From CAZQDP01 sp964592375 (GTDB taxonomy: Bacteria > Bacillota > Clostridia > RUG12999): a stretch of DNA of 20,716 bases. The translations under genes were made by a program, and so were the position numbers. The notes under the pieces were generated by a model, which saw nothing but the letters and a program-made list of their open reading frames with translations, searched no databases and was not told the DNA's origin. Positions within the stretch are counted from its first letter, which is position 1, and each line of letters starts with the position of its first letter. The stretch is taken from the NCBI GenBank assembly GCA_964592375.1, contig CAZQDP010000042.1:1-20716 (forward strand), given 5' to 3'. Below, one piece after another: positions 6,788 through 14,582 of this stretch.

Positions 6788-7405
6788 TTGTATCGAAAAT
6801 ATTTTAAGAGATTGATGGATATCGTGTTGTCAATATTCGCGATTGTTCTTTTATCTCCGATCATTGGTGTTGTTGCACTACTTGTCAGAGCAAAACTTGG
6901 CGCTCCTATCATTTTTAGGCAAGATAGACCTGGACTTAATGAAAAGATTTTTACAATGTATAAATTTAGAACAATGACAGACAAAAAGGACGAGCAAGGG
7001 CATCTCTTGCCCGATGAGGTAAGACTCACACATTTTGGTCAATTTTTACGTAGCACGAGTTTAGATGAATTACCGGAGCTATTGAATATTGTTAGGGGAG
7101 ATATGAGTATTGTAGGCCCTAGACCATTGCTGATCAAATACATGAAATTGTATTCGCAAGAACAGCGTAGACGTCACTTGGTTAGGCCTGGACTTACGGG
7201 CAATAATGCAATGTACGGAAGAAACAATGTGCCGTGGGAAGAACGTTTCCGCAATGATGTGTACTATGTGGACCATTATAGTTTTTGGTATGATGTTAAA
7301 ATTATTTGGGTGACATTCTTTAAAGTTATTAAAAGAGAGGGCATTTCCTGCAATGGACATGCCACGATGACAGAATATTCTGGTGAAAAACAAATGAATG
7401 GATAG
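6788..7405 (+). CDS. Monotopic phosphoglycosyl transferase (PglC/EpsL type), initiating sugar transferase
   Basis: A 205-residue bacterial sugar transferase that moves phospho-sugar from a UDP-sugar to undecaprenyl phosphate at the inner membrane face, starting each repeat unit. It has one N-terminal re-entrant hydrophobic helix (about residues 9-32), then IIFRQDRPGLNEKIFTMYKFRTM, and the catalytic Asp-Glu dyad in SLDELPELLNIVRGDMSIVGPRPLL at residues 93-94, the same numbering as Campylobacter PglC. An ATG lies at 6770, but an AGGAGG (6773-6778) lies inside that extension. This SD is nine bases from a TTG at 6788, which gives the family-typical MYRKYFKRLMDIVLS start, so TTG is chosen. The short form without the large membrane domain is the small PglC class, which often uses UDP-diNAc-bacillosamine-like donors. 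Confidence 0.93.
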   Translation: MYRKYFKRLMDIVLSIFAIVLLSPIIGVVALLVRAKLGAPIIFRQDRPGLNEKIFTMYKFRTMTDKKDEQGHLLPDEVRLTHFGQFLRSTSLDELPELLNIVRGDMSIVGPRPLLIKYMKLYSQEQRRRHLVRPGLTGNNAMYGRNNVPWEERFRNDVYYVDHYSFWYDVKIIWVTFFKVIKREGISCNGHATMTEYSGEKQMNG

Positions 7406-7456
7406 CTTTCGTTTGTTGTATAATTCAATAAGCAATGAAAGGAATGAAGTAACGAC

Positions 7457-7675
7457 ATGCAGGAATTTCTTGAATTTGTTGCAGGCATTTTGAATGTGGA
7501 TGTAAGCAGTATTTCACTTGACACCGAAGATCAAGCATTGCCGCAATGGGATTCCATTATGCAACTTCGATTGGTCATGGAAATTGAAGAAAGATATGGC
7601 ATTGAATTTCCATTTGATGCAATTTCTAATCTTCATAAGTTGGGAGACTTATATCAGTACGTACAGGCTGATTGA
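7457..7675 (+). CDS. Acyl carrier protein, stand-alone
   Basis: A 72-residue acidic protein of the phosphopantetheine-binding family. Ser33 in WDSIMQLRLVMEIEERYGIEF is the expected attachment site (DSI in place of the common DSL), followed by the usual helix-2/3 pattern ending in LGDLYQYV. The length is slightly shorter than a typical fatty-acid ACP. It sits immediately before an FkbH-like gene, as in polyketide clusters where FkbH loads a three-carbon unit on a dedicated ACP, so glycerate is the likely cargo rather than a fatty acid. AAAGGAATG about 11 bases upstream serves as the ribosome binding site. No ketosynthase or other polyketide gene is present in the window. Confidence 0.88.
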   Translation: MQEFLEFVAGILNVDVSSISLDTEDQALPQWDSIMQLRLVMEIEERYGIEFPFDAISNLHKLGDLYQYVQAD

Positions 7676-7701
7676 AATAAAAATAAGGATTGGTGTTTTG
7701 T

Positions 7702-9375
7702 ATGAACATTGGGTTAATATCAAATGTAAATACAGATATTATAAAGCAAATATTCTCTAAAGAGTACCAAGTTTTTTCTCCGGACGGATACGCAGGTATG
7801 CTTCAATGCATCATTAGTGAGAAGTCAGCATTGTATGAATATCAGCCTGAAGTTGTCATTATTCTTATTGATGGACATGAGGCGACAAAGTCATTTGAAA
7901 GATATGATGAGTGCGAGGAAGAATTAACTACATACTTAGATGCAATCGCTATGCTTCGGCAGCGACTACCGGAATGCCTTCTCTTGGTGTCGTCAATTGA
8001 CATTCAATTAAAAAGGATTAAACCGCTTTCACTTATGCACTTCGAACGCAAATTAGAGTGGTTTTGGTATGAAAGTCTCTCAAGAGTGGTTCGGGACAAT
8101 GAGCGCATATATATTCTTGATTTAAAGGAAATGGTCGAAGAAATGGGGAGAGAACATTTCTATTCTTCGAAAATGTGGTATGCAGGTAGCATCCCGTATT
8201 CCCTCATTGCCTCTAAAAAAATTGTTGAACGTTCGCAGAAAATCATGGAGAGTTATCAAGGGGCAAGGTATAAATGCCTTGCCCTTGATCTTGATAATAC
8301 ACTCTGGGGAGGCGTCCTTGGGGAAGATGGCATAGAGGGTATTAAGCTGAGCCAAGTAAAAGAAGGTTCTGTATATTATGATTTGCAAAAGCGCATTAAA
8401 GAAATTAAGAATACCGGTGTGGTTTTAGCTATCTTGTCAAAAAACAACCATGAGGATGTGTTAAAGGCGCTTGATGGACATCCTAATATGATTTTAAAGT
8501 CGGATGATTTTGTGGGTATTTATGCGAACTGGGATGAAAAATCACAAAACATACAAAAGTTGGCCAAGGAGCTAAACATTGGAATTGACTCATTTGTATT
8601 TTTTGATGATAATCCTTTGGAGAGGGAAGCCATGAAAATTATGCAGCCGCAGGTTGTGGTGGTAAATTTTCCAAAGGATATAACTCAGTTGGAGAAAAAT
8701 GCAATTGACATATATGAACGCTACTTTTTAAGCTTCAAAACCACAAAAGAAGATAGTCAAAAGACAGATATGTACAAAGCAGAGCTTGTTAGGAAACAGA
8801 AAAGAGATTCATTTATATCAATTGAAGATTATATCAAATCGCTTGAAATTAGTATTTCAATTCACAAATTGAGGAAAGAAGAAGTGGAAAGAACTGCGCA
8901 GCTTACTCAAAAAACAAATCAATTTAATGTGACCACCAAACGATATACCCCTGCTGATATAATTAAGTTGGCAAAAAGTGATAGTTTTGAAATATATACT
9001 TGTTCCGCATCAGACAAATATGGGGATAGTGGTCTCGTGAGTGTTTTAATTATTGAGTATAAGGACAGCACTGCGTACATTGATACATTTTTAATGAGTT
9101 GTCGTGTGATGGGACGCACCATAGAAAACAGTATAATACAAAGAATAGAAGATATTCTTGTTGCAAAACAGAAGAAGCTTATTAAAGCTACCTACTTTCC
9201 TACGGCAAAAAATGAACCAGTAGCTTTTTTATTTGAAAAACTGGGATTTGATGTGGAGCATCTGAATCAAGATGGATCCAAGAATTATTGTAAAATATTG
9301 AGTAAAAATACTGAGAAGTTGCAGTTTATGCATGTAAATCTTGACGAATGGGAGCGTGTAGAGAATTGGGAGTGA
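7702..9375 (+). CDS. FkbH-like HAD-superfamily protein, predicted glyceryl-ACP synthase
   Basis: A 557-residue protein with the FkbH architecture. An N-terminal region (to about 185) looks SGNH-like. Next is a HAD phosphatase domain with motif I CLALDLDNTLWGGVLGEDG (Asp pair near 194-196), motif II AILSKNN and the final acidic motif FFDDNPLEREAM. The C-terminal GNAT-like domain contains TNQFNVTTKRY, GDSGLVSVLII and FLMSCRVMGR. Characterised FkbH proteins take 1,3-bisphosphoglycerate, remove the phosphate and deliver D-glycerate as a thioester to an ACP. The gene directly follows such an ACP. TTG (7690) and GTG (7693) starts are possible, but the ATG at 7702 is better placed behind AAGGA (7685-7689). 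No FkbG/I/J/K homologues are seen here, so the product probably stays glyceryl-ACP rather than becoming methoxymalonyl-ACP. Confidence 0.88.
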   Translation: MNIGLISNVNTDIIKQIFSKEYQVFSPDGYAGMLQCIISEKSALYEYQPEVVIILIDGHEATKSFERYDECEEELTTYLDAIAMLRQRLPECLLLVSSIDIQLKRIKPLSLMHFERKLEWFWYESLSRVVRDNERIYILDLKEMVEEMGREHFYSSKMWYAGSIPYSLIASKKIVERSQKIMESYQGARYKCLALDLDNTLWGGVLGEDGIEGIKLSQVKEGSVYYDLQKRIKEIKNTGVVLAILSKNNHEDVLKALDGHPNMILKSDDFVGIYANWDEKSQNIQKLAKELNIGIDSFVFFDDNPLEREAMKIMQPQVVVVNFPKDITQLEKNAIDIYERYFLSFKTTKEDSQKTDMYKAELVRKQKRDSFISIEDYIKSLEISISIHKLRKEEVERTAQLTQKTNQFNVTTKRYTPADIIKLAKSDSFEIYTCSASDKYGDSGLVSVLIIEYKDSTAYIDTFLMSCRVMGRTIENSIIQRIEDILVAKQKKLIKATYFPTAKNEPVAFLFEKLGFDVEHLNQDGSKNYCKILSKNTEKLQFMHVNLDEWERVENWE

Positions 9376-10271
9376 AAATTGTACAGATTTTGGATTTACT
9401 TAATAATAAACAAATTGAATATACGTTCTTAGGAGACAAAGGTGAGATAGTGGAAGGATTTTCTAGCATATATGACTATCGACAAGGTACTTTCACTTGG
9501 GCGAGAAGTAACGAAGTCTTAAAGCAAGCGATGGATGCAAGTATTTGCAACGTGAAACTACTCATTACGGTTTTGGATATAGAACACAATTGGCGAGCAC
9601 AGAATATTCTTACGGTAGAGGATCCTCATAAGGCGTTTTTTACCATTCTTGAAGAATATTACAGTGAAGAATGTATACATGCTATTTCAGATCGAAGTGT
9701 CATAGATGAAAGTGTACGCCTTGGGGAAAATGTACATATAGGGAATTACTGTACGATTGGGAAAAACGTTTTAATTGGAGATAATACCTTTGTTGCAAAT
9801 AATGTGGTTATTGCTGATAATGTTAAGATTGGAAAGGATTGTCTCATTAAATCCGGTGCCTCCATAGGCGAGGTGGGGTATGGACCTTATTGGGATGAAG
9901 ATGGTCATTTAAGGACTGTAAAGCATTATGCTTCAGTAAGCATTGGCAACAGTGTGTATATCGGAACGAACACCACTATTGATAGAGGTGTATTATTTGA
10001 CACAACTATTGGTGATTATTGCAAGATAGAGAACTTATGTCATATTGCGCACAATACAAGAATTGGGGAAAACACTTTGGTTATAGCTGGTGCTATCGTA
10101 TCGGGTAGCGTTGTTATTGGGAAAAATTGTTGGATATCAACTTCTGTAATCAAAGATAGAGTTACTATTGGTGAACAAGTAACGATTGGGATAGGCTCTG
10201 TCGTTCTTTCGAATGTGGAGTCAAACTGCAAAGTTTTTGGTAATCCTGCAAGAATCATTGAAAGAAAATAA
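9372..10271 (+). CDS. LpxD-like acyl-ACP-dependent N-acyltransferase (left-handed beta-helix)
   Basis: A 299-residue protein with the two-part layout of LpxD. The N-terminal region (about 1-100: LLNNKQIEYTFLGD, then FTWARSNEVLKQAMDA) resembles the LpxD uridine/sugar-binding domain. Hexapeptide repeats run from about residue 106. The LpxD signature is clear: SGASIGEVGYGPYWD, then TTIDRGVLFDTTIGDYCKIENLCHIAHNTRIGE, with His227 at the position of the catalytic His of E. coli LpxD. LpxD moves an acyl group from ACP to the 2-amine of a UDP-sugar. The GTG start overlaps the FkbH stop (GTGA), giving translational coupling; an ATG at 9348 is the less likely alternative. With ACP and FkbH in front, the predicted donor is glyceryl-ACP and the acceptor a UDP-amino sugar. 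The family assignment is strong; the substrate is inference. Confidence 0.85.
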   Translation: MKIVQILDLLNNKQIEYTFLGDKGEIVEGFSSIYDYRQGTFTWARSNEVLKQAMDASICNVKLLITVLDIEHNWRAQNILTVEDPHKAFFTILEEYYSEECIHAISDRSVIDESVRLGENVHIGNYCTIGKNVLIGDNTFVANNVVIADNVKIGKDCLIKSGASIGEVGYGPYWDEDGHLRTVKHYASVSIGNSVYIGTNTTIDRGVLFDTTIGDYCKIENLCHIAHNTRIGENTLVIAGAIVSGSVVIGKNCWISTSVIKDRVTIGEQVTIGIGSVVLSNVESNCKVFGNPARIIERK

Positions 10272-10296
10272 AAAGAATATGAGGGAAGGTTTTGAT

Positions 10297-10968
10297 GTGA
10301 GAGTGTTAGTTATAGCTGCTCATCCTGATGATGAAGTGTATGGAATGGGCGGTACGATGGCAAAACTAACAGCAAGAGGTGACGAGGTATATGTTCTTAT
10401 TGTTACGGAAGGCTGTTCAACGCAATATTTAGGAAATGAAGAAATTATTAAAGAGAAAAAAGAGGAAGCAATAAGATCGAATAACATATTAGGTGTTAAA
10501 AAAGTATTTTTTGGTGATTTGCCTGATATGAAGCTGGATACCGTGCCTCACACAGAGATTAACCGAATAATTGAAAATGCGATTCAGGAAATAAGACCTC
10601 ACGCCGTGTACACTCATTTTTATGGGGATGTCAATAATGATCACAAAGAAGTGTTTAAGTCCACCATGGTAGCGGTTCGTCCGGTGCACACCCAATGTGT
10701 AAAGGAAGTCTATTGCTATCAGGTGCCATCTTCAACCGAGTGGGCACCGCATATTGTGTCTGATGCGTTTACTCCCAATATATTTGTTGAAATTAGTGAT
10801 CATATTATACAAAAAACTGAAGCTATAGTAGCATATCAAACAGAAATTCGGAAATATCCTCATCCGCGCTCCACTGAAGTAGTTGCGGCATATGATGAGG
10901 CGCTGGCAAAGAAGGTGGGGATGGACAAAGTTGAAGGATTTGTGTTAATCCGCAAATTAATTGTGTAA
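10297..10968 (+). CDS. PIG-L/LmbE-family zinc deacetylase
   Basis: A 223-residue PIG-L family protein. The zinc and catalytic motif AAHPDDEVYGMGGTM is at residues 7-21, and the third metal ligand is likely the His in GDVNNDHKEVF (about 113-123). Members remove N-acetyl groups from GlcNAc on lipid-, inositol- or nucleotide-linked sugars and on other substrates. The frame is open back to 10213, but GAGGGAAGG (10281-10289) lies seven bases before the GTG at 10297, which gives a start right at the conserved RVLVIAAHPDDE; ATG 10279 is an alternative. Next to an LpxD-like gene it could expose the amine that is then acylated, functionally like LpxC. It could also act on the nascent EPS. No signal peptide, so it is cytoplasmic. 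Confidence 0.88.
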   Translation: MRVLVIAAHPDDEVYGMGGTMAKLTARGDEVYVLIVTEGCSTQYLGNEEIIKEKKEEAIRSNNILGVKKVFFGDLPDMKLDTVPHTEINRIIENAIQEIRPHAVYTHFYGDVNNDHKEVFKSTMVAVRPVHTQCVKEVYCYQVPSSTEWAPHIVSDAFTPNIFVEISDHIIQKTEAIVAYQTEIRKYPHPRSTEVVAAYDEALAKKVGMDKVEGFVLIRKLIV

Positions 10969-10991
10969 TATTGTGGATGGAAGGGATGAAA

Positions 10992-12242
10992 ATGATGAAA
11001 AGTGGAAAAACTATTTGGTTGCTCAATCATCACGCTGTTACACCAGAATATGGTGGGGGCGGAGAGAGGCATTATGAACTTGCGATGGAACTTGCTAAAC
11101 GCGGTTATGATGTGACAGTGTTTGCTTCATCATTTTCCCATACACAGCATCTGTACTTAATAGATGAAGAAATAAAGGTTTGTGAGTATTTAGAACATAT
11201 GAGGTTTGTTTTTTTGCGCACAGCACCTGCATATGGCAATATGGCAAAACGACTTTTAAATTATTTTTCATATTATAAAAAGTTAAAAAAAATATATAAG
11301 GAGTATCCCAAACCGGATGTTATTATTGCATCCTCAGTACATCCTCTTGCATGGGAAGCCGGTGCGTACATCTGCAGAAAAACCGGAGCAAGATTTTTTG
11401 CAGAGGTGAGAGATTTATGGCCGTTTAGCTTAAAGGAGCATCTTGGGAGGATATATTTTGCCGTTGAAGCATTTTTTCTTCCGATTGAAAAAAGAGCTTA
11501 TCAAAAAGCAGAAAAAATTGTAACCACCATGCCATATGCATATGAGTATATAGCAAAATTGGGCATTGATCCACAGAAAGTGGTGTGGATTCCACATGGC
11601 ATAGATATTGAGAGCTTTGATAGAAATCAAAAAGATAATGATGGCAATATTCCACTAAACATAAAAGAGGTTTTAAAAAGCGGTTATTGTTGTATATATG
11701 CCGGTGCATATACGAAGAGTGAGGGCTTGGAACACTTTATCAAGGCTGCAAAAATTATAACAGATGAAGGTCACGAGAATATCAAATTTGTGTTTATTGG
11801 TGAGGGAACGGAAGGGTCAACCATTCGAAGGATGGTGGCGGATTTGCATTTAGAGCATGTTGTGCATATATTTGGCAAGGTTCCTCGCAATCAGGTGGGT
11901 GCTATTCTTTCTTTGGCACAAATATGTATATGCGGATTGATTGACAAGGAAGCATTTCAATATGGCATTAGCAAAAACAAGTTTTACGATTACTTTGCTG
12001 CCAGAAAACCGGTGATTTTTGCATCTAACGTAAGGGGAAGCATTATTGATATGGCAAAGGCCGGGTTTACAGTGCGATCCGAAAATCCGCAGCAAATTGT
12101 CGATGCCGTGCGAAAGTTGTACCATATGCCGGAGCAGGAGCGTAATGTGCTTAGTGAGAACGGAAGACAATATCTTGAGCAACATCACACAAATGAATCT
12201 GTTGCTCGTCAGTTTGAAGAAATTATTCAGAGCGATAAATAG
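10992..12242 (+). CDS. GT4 glycosyltransferase (WbuB-like)
   Basis: A 416-residue GT-B fold glycosyltransferase. The N-terminal domain has IWLLNHHAVTPEYGGGGERHYELAMELAKRGYDVTVFASSF, typical of WbuB-type aminosugar transferases. The acceptor region reads FFAEVRDLWPFSLKEHLG. The C-terminal nucleotide-binding domain has CIYAGAYTKSEGLEHFIKAA and FVFIGEGTEGSTIRR, and the E-x7-E-like segment is in KNKFYDYFAARKPVIFA. It would add a sugar to the lipid-linked intermediate at the cytoplasmic face. GGAAGGG (10979-10985) points to ATG 10992 (or 10995) rather than the earlier ATGs at 10977 and 10986. Sugar specificity cannot be read from sequence. Confidence 0.88.
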   Translation: MMKSGKTIWLLNHHAVTPEYGGGGERHYELAMELAKRGYDVTVFASSFSHTQHLYLIDEEIKVCEYLEHMRFVFLRTAPAYGNMAKRLLNYFSYYKKLKKIYKEYPKPDVIIASSVHPLAWEAGAYICRKTGARFFAEVRDLWPFSLKEHLGRIYFAVEAFFLPIEKRAYQKAEKIVTTMPYAYEYIAKLGIDPQKVVWIPHGIDIESFDRNQKDNDGNIPLNIKEVLKSGYCCIYAGAYTKSEGLEHFIKAAKIITDEGHENIKFVFIGEGTEGSTIRRMVADLHLEHVVHIFGKVPRNQVGAILSLAQICICGLIDKEAFQYGISKNKFYDYFAARKPVIFASNVRGSIIDMAKAGFTVRSENPQQIVDAVRKLYHMPEQERNVLSENGRQYLEQHHTNESVARQFEEIIQSDK

Positions 12243-12260
12243 GAAGAGCAAAAGTATAGG

Positions 12261-14117
12261 ATGGATAATGTAATGAGTAAAATAAAACTGGCCTACAAAT
12301 CCATTAAGAATATGGGTATTGGTTGGCTTACCCATAGGCTTCTTTATGAGCTGAAACTAAAATCAGGGTACATGAAGATTAAATTTCCCATGAAAGCGTA
12401 TAGCGACAGGGAGTTTTCGAAGGATATCGGATGTGCAAATGCACAGGATGCAGTGGAAAAAATTAAATCACTACAAAGTGCATTTATCTTTAGCAGTGAG
12501 GATCTTGGTCGTATCAAATCCTATTATCAAGAGAAAATGGGAGAAGAGGACAAGCAAATTGTGCTCACAAATGCAAATGATGCGTTGGAAGGAAAGATTC
12601 GCTGCTTTAGTAAATGGACGGCAGATTACAAGCAACCTATCGCATGGAATTTTAATCCAGTCTCAAACACATTTTCCCCAAAGGAGGTCCATTGGTCGCA
12701 AATCAAAGATCTGAGTAAGGCTGATGGAGATATTAAATATATTTGGGAGATTGCCAGATTTCCTCATTTTTATGATATCATCAAGGCCTATTTGATTACC
12801 GAAGATGAAAAGTATGCGGAAACATATTGGCAATATATTGAAGACTTTGTTCGTGGCAACCCTTACGAGGTGGGTGTTCACTGGAAATGTGGGCAGGAAA
12901 TATCTTTTCGGCTTTTTGCATGGTATTTTGGCTATTGTGTCATGAAGCGGTCGCGCGCAACTACAGATGACAGAATACTCATGCTTTATAAAAATATATA
13001 TTATTCCTGCAGGCATATTTCAAAAAACTATGAATATGCACTAAAAAGCGTGCGAAACAATCATAGCATTAGTGAGGCTTGCGGAATGTTTTTCGGGGGC
13101 GCTTTGCTGCCACCAACAAAGGAGACGAAAAAATGGCTTGCAAAAGGCAAAAAGTATCTTCAGTCGGTGGGTTTGCGCCAAATATATACGGATGGCACAT
13201 ATATTCAGCATTCTGTTAATTATCATCGTCTGGTGGTGCAGCTATATAGCTTTGCACTTTGCATTGCAAAAAATAATGGCATTGATATGTCGCAGAAGCT
13301 AAAAGAGCGCCTGATGAAGTCGTGTGAATATCTCTACAATCTGCAAAATGAGCACAATGGGAGAATGCCTAATTATGGCTCCAATGATGGAGCACTGCTG
13401 TTTCCGCTGAGTAGCTGTGATTATTTAGACTATCGGCCTCAAGTTGGCACCCTGTACTGGGTGCTTAGCGGAAATCGCCTCTTTGACGACCAAAAGGTTT
13501 GCGAGGATCTGATGTGGTATTGCGGCTCAAATCCTTCGGAGCATCTTATTCAAGTAGACTTTAAAAGAAAATCCGCAGGGTATCCCGTGGAAGGTCAATA
13601 TATTTTGCGCAGGGAAGACATGTATGGAATAGTAAAATGCTGTAGATATAAGGACAGACCGGCTCATGCGGATATGCTTCATTTCGACCTGTGGCAAAAG
13701 GATAAGAATATTTTATGCGATGCCGGTACATATTCTTACAATTGTGATGATGTGATAAACAATTATTTTTCCGGAACAGCAGGACATAACACCATACTCA
13801 TTGATGAGAAAAGTCAAATGAAAAGAAGCATGCGATTTATGTGGGAGGACTGGACAAAGGGATATGTAAAAACTTTTGAGGATGATGGAGAGCATGCNNN
13901 NNNNNNNNNNNNNNNNNNNNNNNNNNNNNNNNNNNNNNNNNNNNNNNNNNNNNNNNNNNNNNNNNNNNNNNNNNNNNNNNNNNNNNNNNNNNNNNNNTCG
14001 CTTTACTATGGAGAGAAAGTGCCGGCATATCAGCTAGACACAATGACGGAAAGTGAAGGGGATGTACAAATCATTACCAACATTTATCCGGTAAAAGAAG
14101 AAGAGGTGCAAATATGA
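12261..14117 (+). CDS. Heparinase II/III-family protein (interrupted by an assembly gap)
   Basis: A 500-plus-residue protein with an alpha-toroid then beta-sandwich layout of the heparinase II/III polysaccharide lyase family, a frequent member of EPS clusters. Candidate active-site residues are Asn/His in VRNNHSISEA (about 266-268), Tyr321 in QHSVNYHRLV and His469 in PAHADMLHFDLW. The beta-sandwich landmark FSGTAGHNTILIDEKSQ follows at about 502-518. No signal peptide is visible. One hundred Ns at 13898-13997 fall in the C-terminal domain. The frame reads on through them to SLYYGEKVPAYQLDTMTESEG and a stop overlapping the next ATG, but the gap size is probably a placeholder, so length and integrity are unproven. 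MSKIKLAYKS at 12273 is an alternative start. Whether it cleaves or otherwise handles the cluster's own polymer is unknown. Confidence 0.82.
   Translation: MDNVMSKIKLAYKSIKNMGIGWLTHRLLYELKLKSGYMKIKFPMKAYSDREFSKDIGCANAQDAVEKIKSLQSAFIFSSEDLGRIKSYYQEKMGEEDKQIVLTNANDALEGKIRCFSKWTADYKQPIAWNFNPVSNTFSPKEVHWSQIKDLSKADGDIKYIWEIARFPHFYDIIKAYLITEDEKYAETYWQYIEDFVRGNPYEVGVHWKCGQEISFRLFAWYFGYCVMKRSRATTDDRILMLYKNIYYSCRHISKNYEYALKSVRNNHSISEACGMFFGGALLPPTKETKKWLAKGKKYLQSVGLRQIYTDGTYIQHSVNYHRLVVQLYSFALCIAKNNGIDMSQKLKERLMKSCEYLYNLQNEHNGRMPNYGSNDGALLFPLSSCDYLDYRPQVGTLYWVLSGNRLFDDQKVCEDLMWYCGSNPSEHLIQVDFKRKSAGYPVEGQYILRREDMYGIVKCCRYKDRPAHADMLHFDLWQKDKNILCDAGTYSYNCDDVINNYFSGTAGHNTILIDEKSQMKRSMRFMWEDWTKGYVKTFEDDGEHXXXXXXXXXXXXXXXXXXXXXXXXXXXXXXXXXXSLYYGEKVPAYQLDTMTESEGDVQIITNIYPVKEEEVQI
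13898..13997. other. Assembly gap of 100 Ns
   Basis: Exactly 100 unknown bases, the conventional filler for a scaffold gap of unknown size. It lies inside the C-terminal domain of the heparinase II/III gene. The missing DNA could be longer, since this family usually has roughly a hundred or more residues between the conserved W-x-DWTKG region and the C-terminus. Confidence 0.99.
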
Positions 14118-14569
14118 ATGCAATCAAGTTTTATCGAATCGGCAGATGGTGTTATCTACATAAGATACCATTATTGCCAATGTTTTTCAAACAACTTACT
14201 TTTTTGCTTTTTAATTCTGTTGTTCCCTTTACGGCGGTAATCGGCAAGGGCTCGAAATTGGCATATGGCGGTATTGGCGTTGTTATTCACAGCAAAGCCA
14301 AAATCGGCGAGAATGTATCCATCGGTCAGAATGTAACGGTGGGCAGTAAATCCAAAATGGAGCCGGGCGCACCCACGATCAAAAACAATGTGTATATTTC
14401 GACAGGGGCCAAGGTTCTGGGGAATATCACCGTAGGCGAGAACGTAATCATTGGTGCCAATGCGGTAGTCATACGGGATGTGGAGGATAACTGCGTAGTA
14501 GCAGGAGTGCCTGCAAAGGTTATTAAACAAGGGATTGATGCAACAGCGTACAGTAACTTTTTTGATTAA
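14114..14569 (+). CDS. Hexapeptide-repeat O-acetyltransferase (serine acetyltransferase-like)
   Basis: A 151-residue left-handed beta-helix acetyltransferase. After a short N-terminal helical part (FYRIGRWCYLHKIPLLPMFFKQL) come hexapeptide repeats containing GGIGVVIHSKAKIGENVSIGQNVTVGS, with His56 as the probable catalytic base. The protein closes with NAVVIRDVEDNCVVAGVPAKVIK, the usual C-terminal block of acetyl-CoA-dependent sugar O-acetyltransferases in EPS clusters. The ATG overlaps the stop of the preceding gene (ATGA), so the two are translationally coupled. It most likely acetylates a sugar hydroxyl on the lipid-linked or nucleotide-linked precursor. True cysteine-synthesis CysE is unlikely given the length and context. 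Confidence 0.85.
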   Translation: MNAIKFYRIGRWCYLHKIPLLPMFFKQLTFLLFNSVVPFTAVIGKGSKLAYGGIGVVIHSKAKIGENVSIGQNVTVGSKSKMEPGAPTIKNNVYISTGAKVLGNITVGENVIIGANAVVIRDVEDNCVVAGVPAKVIKQGIDATAYSNFFD

Positions 14570-14582
14570 GACAGGAGGCAAC

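Noticed and set aside
7457..9375. A polyketide methoxymalonyl-ACP pathway
   Set aside because: No FkbG, FkbI, FkbJ or FkbK homologues and no polyketide synthase are seen; only the glyceryl-ACP part is present.
9372..10271. A genuine lipid A LpxD, which would mean a diderm with LPS
   Set aside because: No other lpx, fabZ or outer-membrane gene is present, and the gene is coupled to an ACP/FkbH pair inside an EPS operon. A diderm Firmicute is not strictly excluded, but nothing else here supports it.
12663..13016. 117-codon minus-strand frame opposite the heparinase gene, and similar antisense frames in the EPS operon
   Set aside because: No ribosome binding site, no family resemblance, and complete overlap with a clear plus-strand gene.
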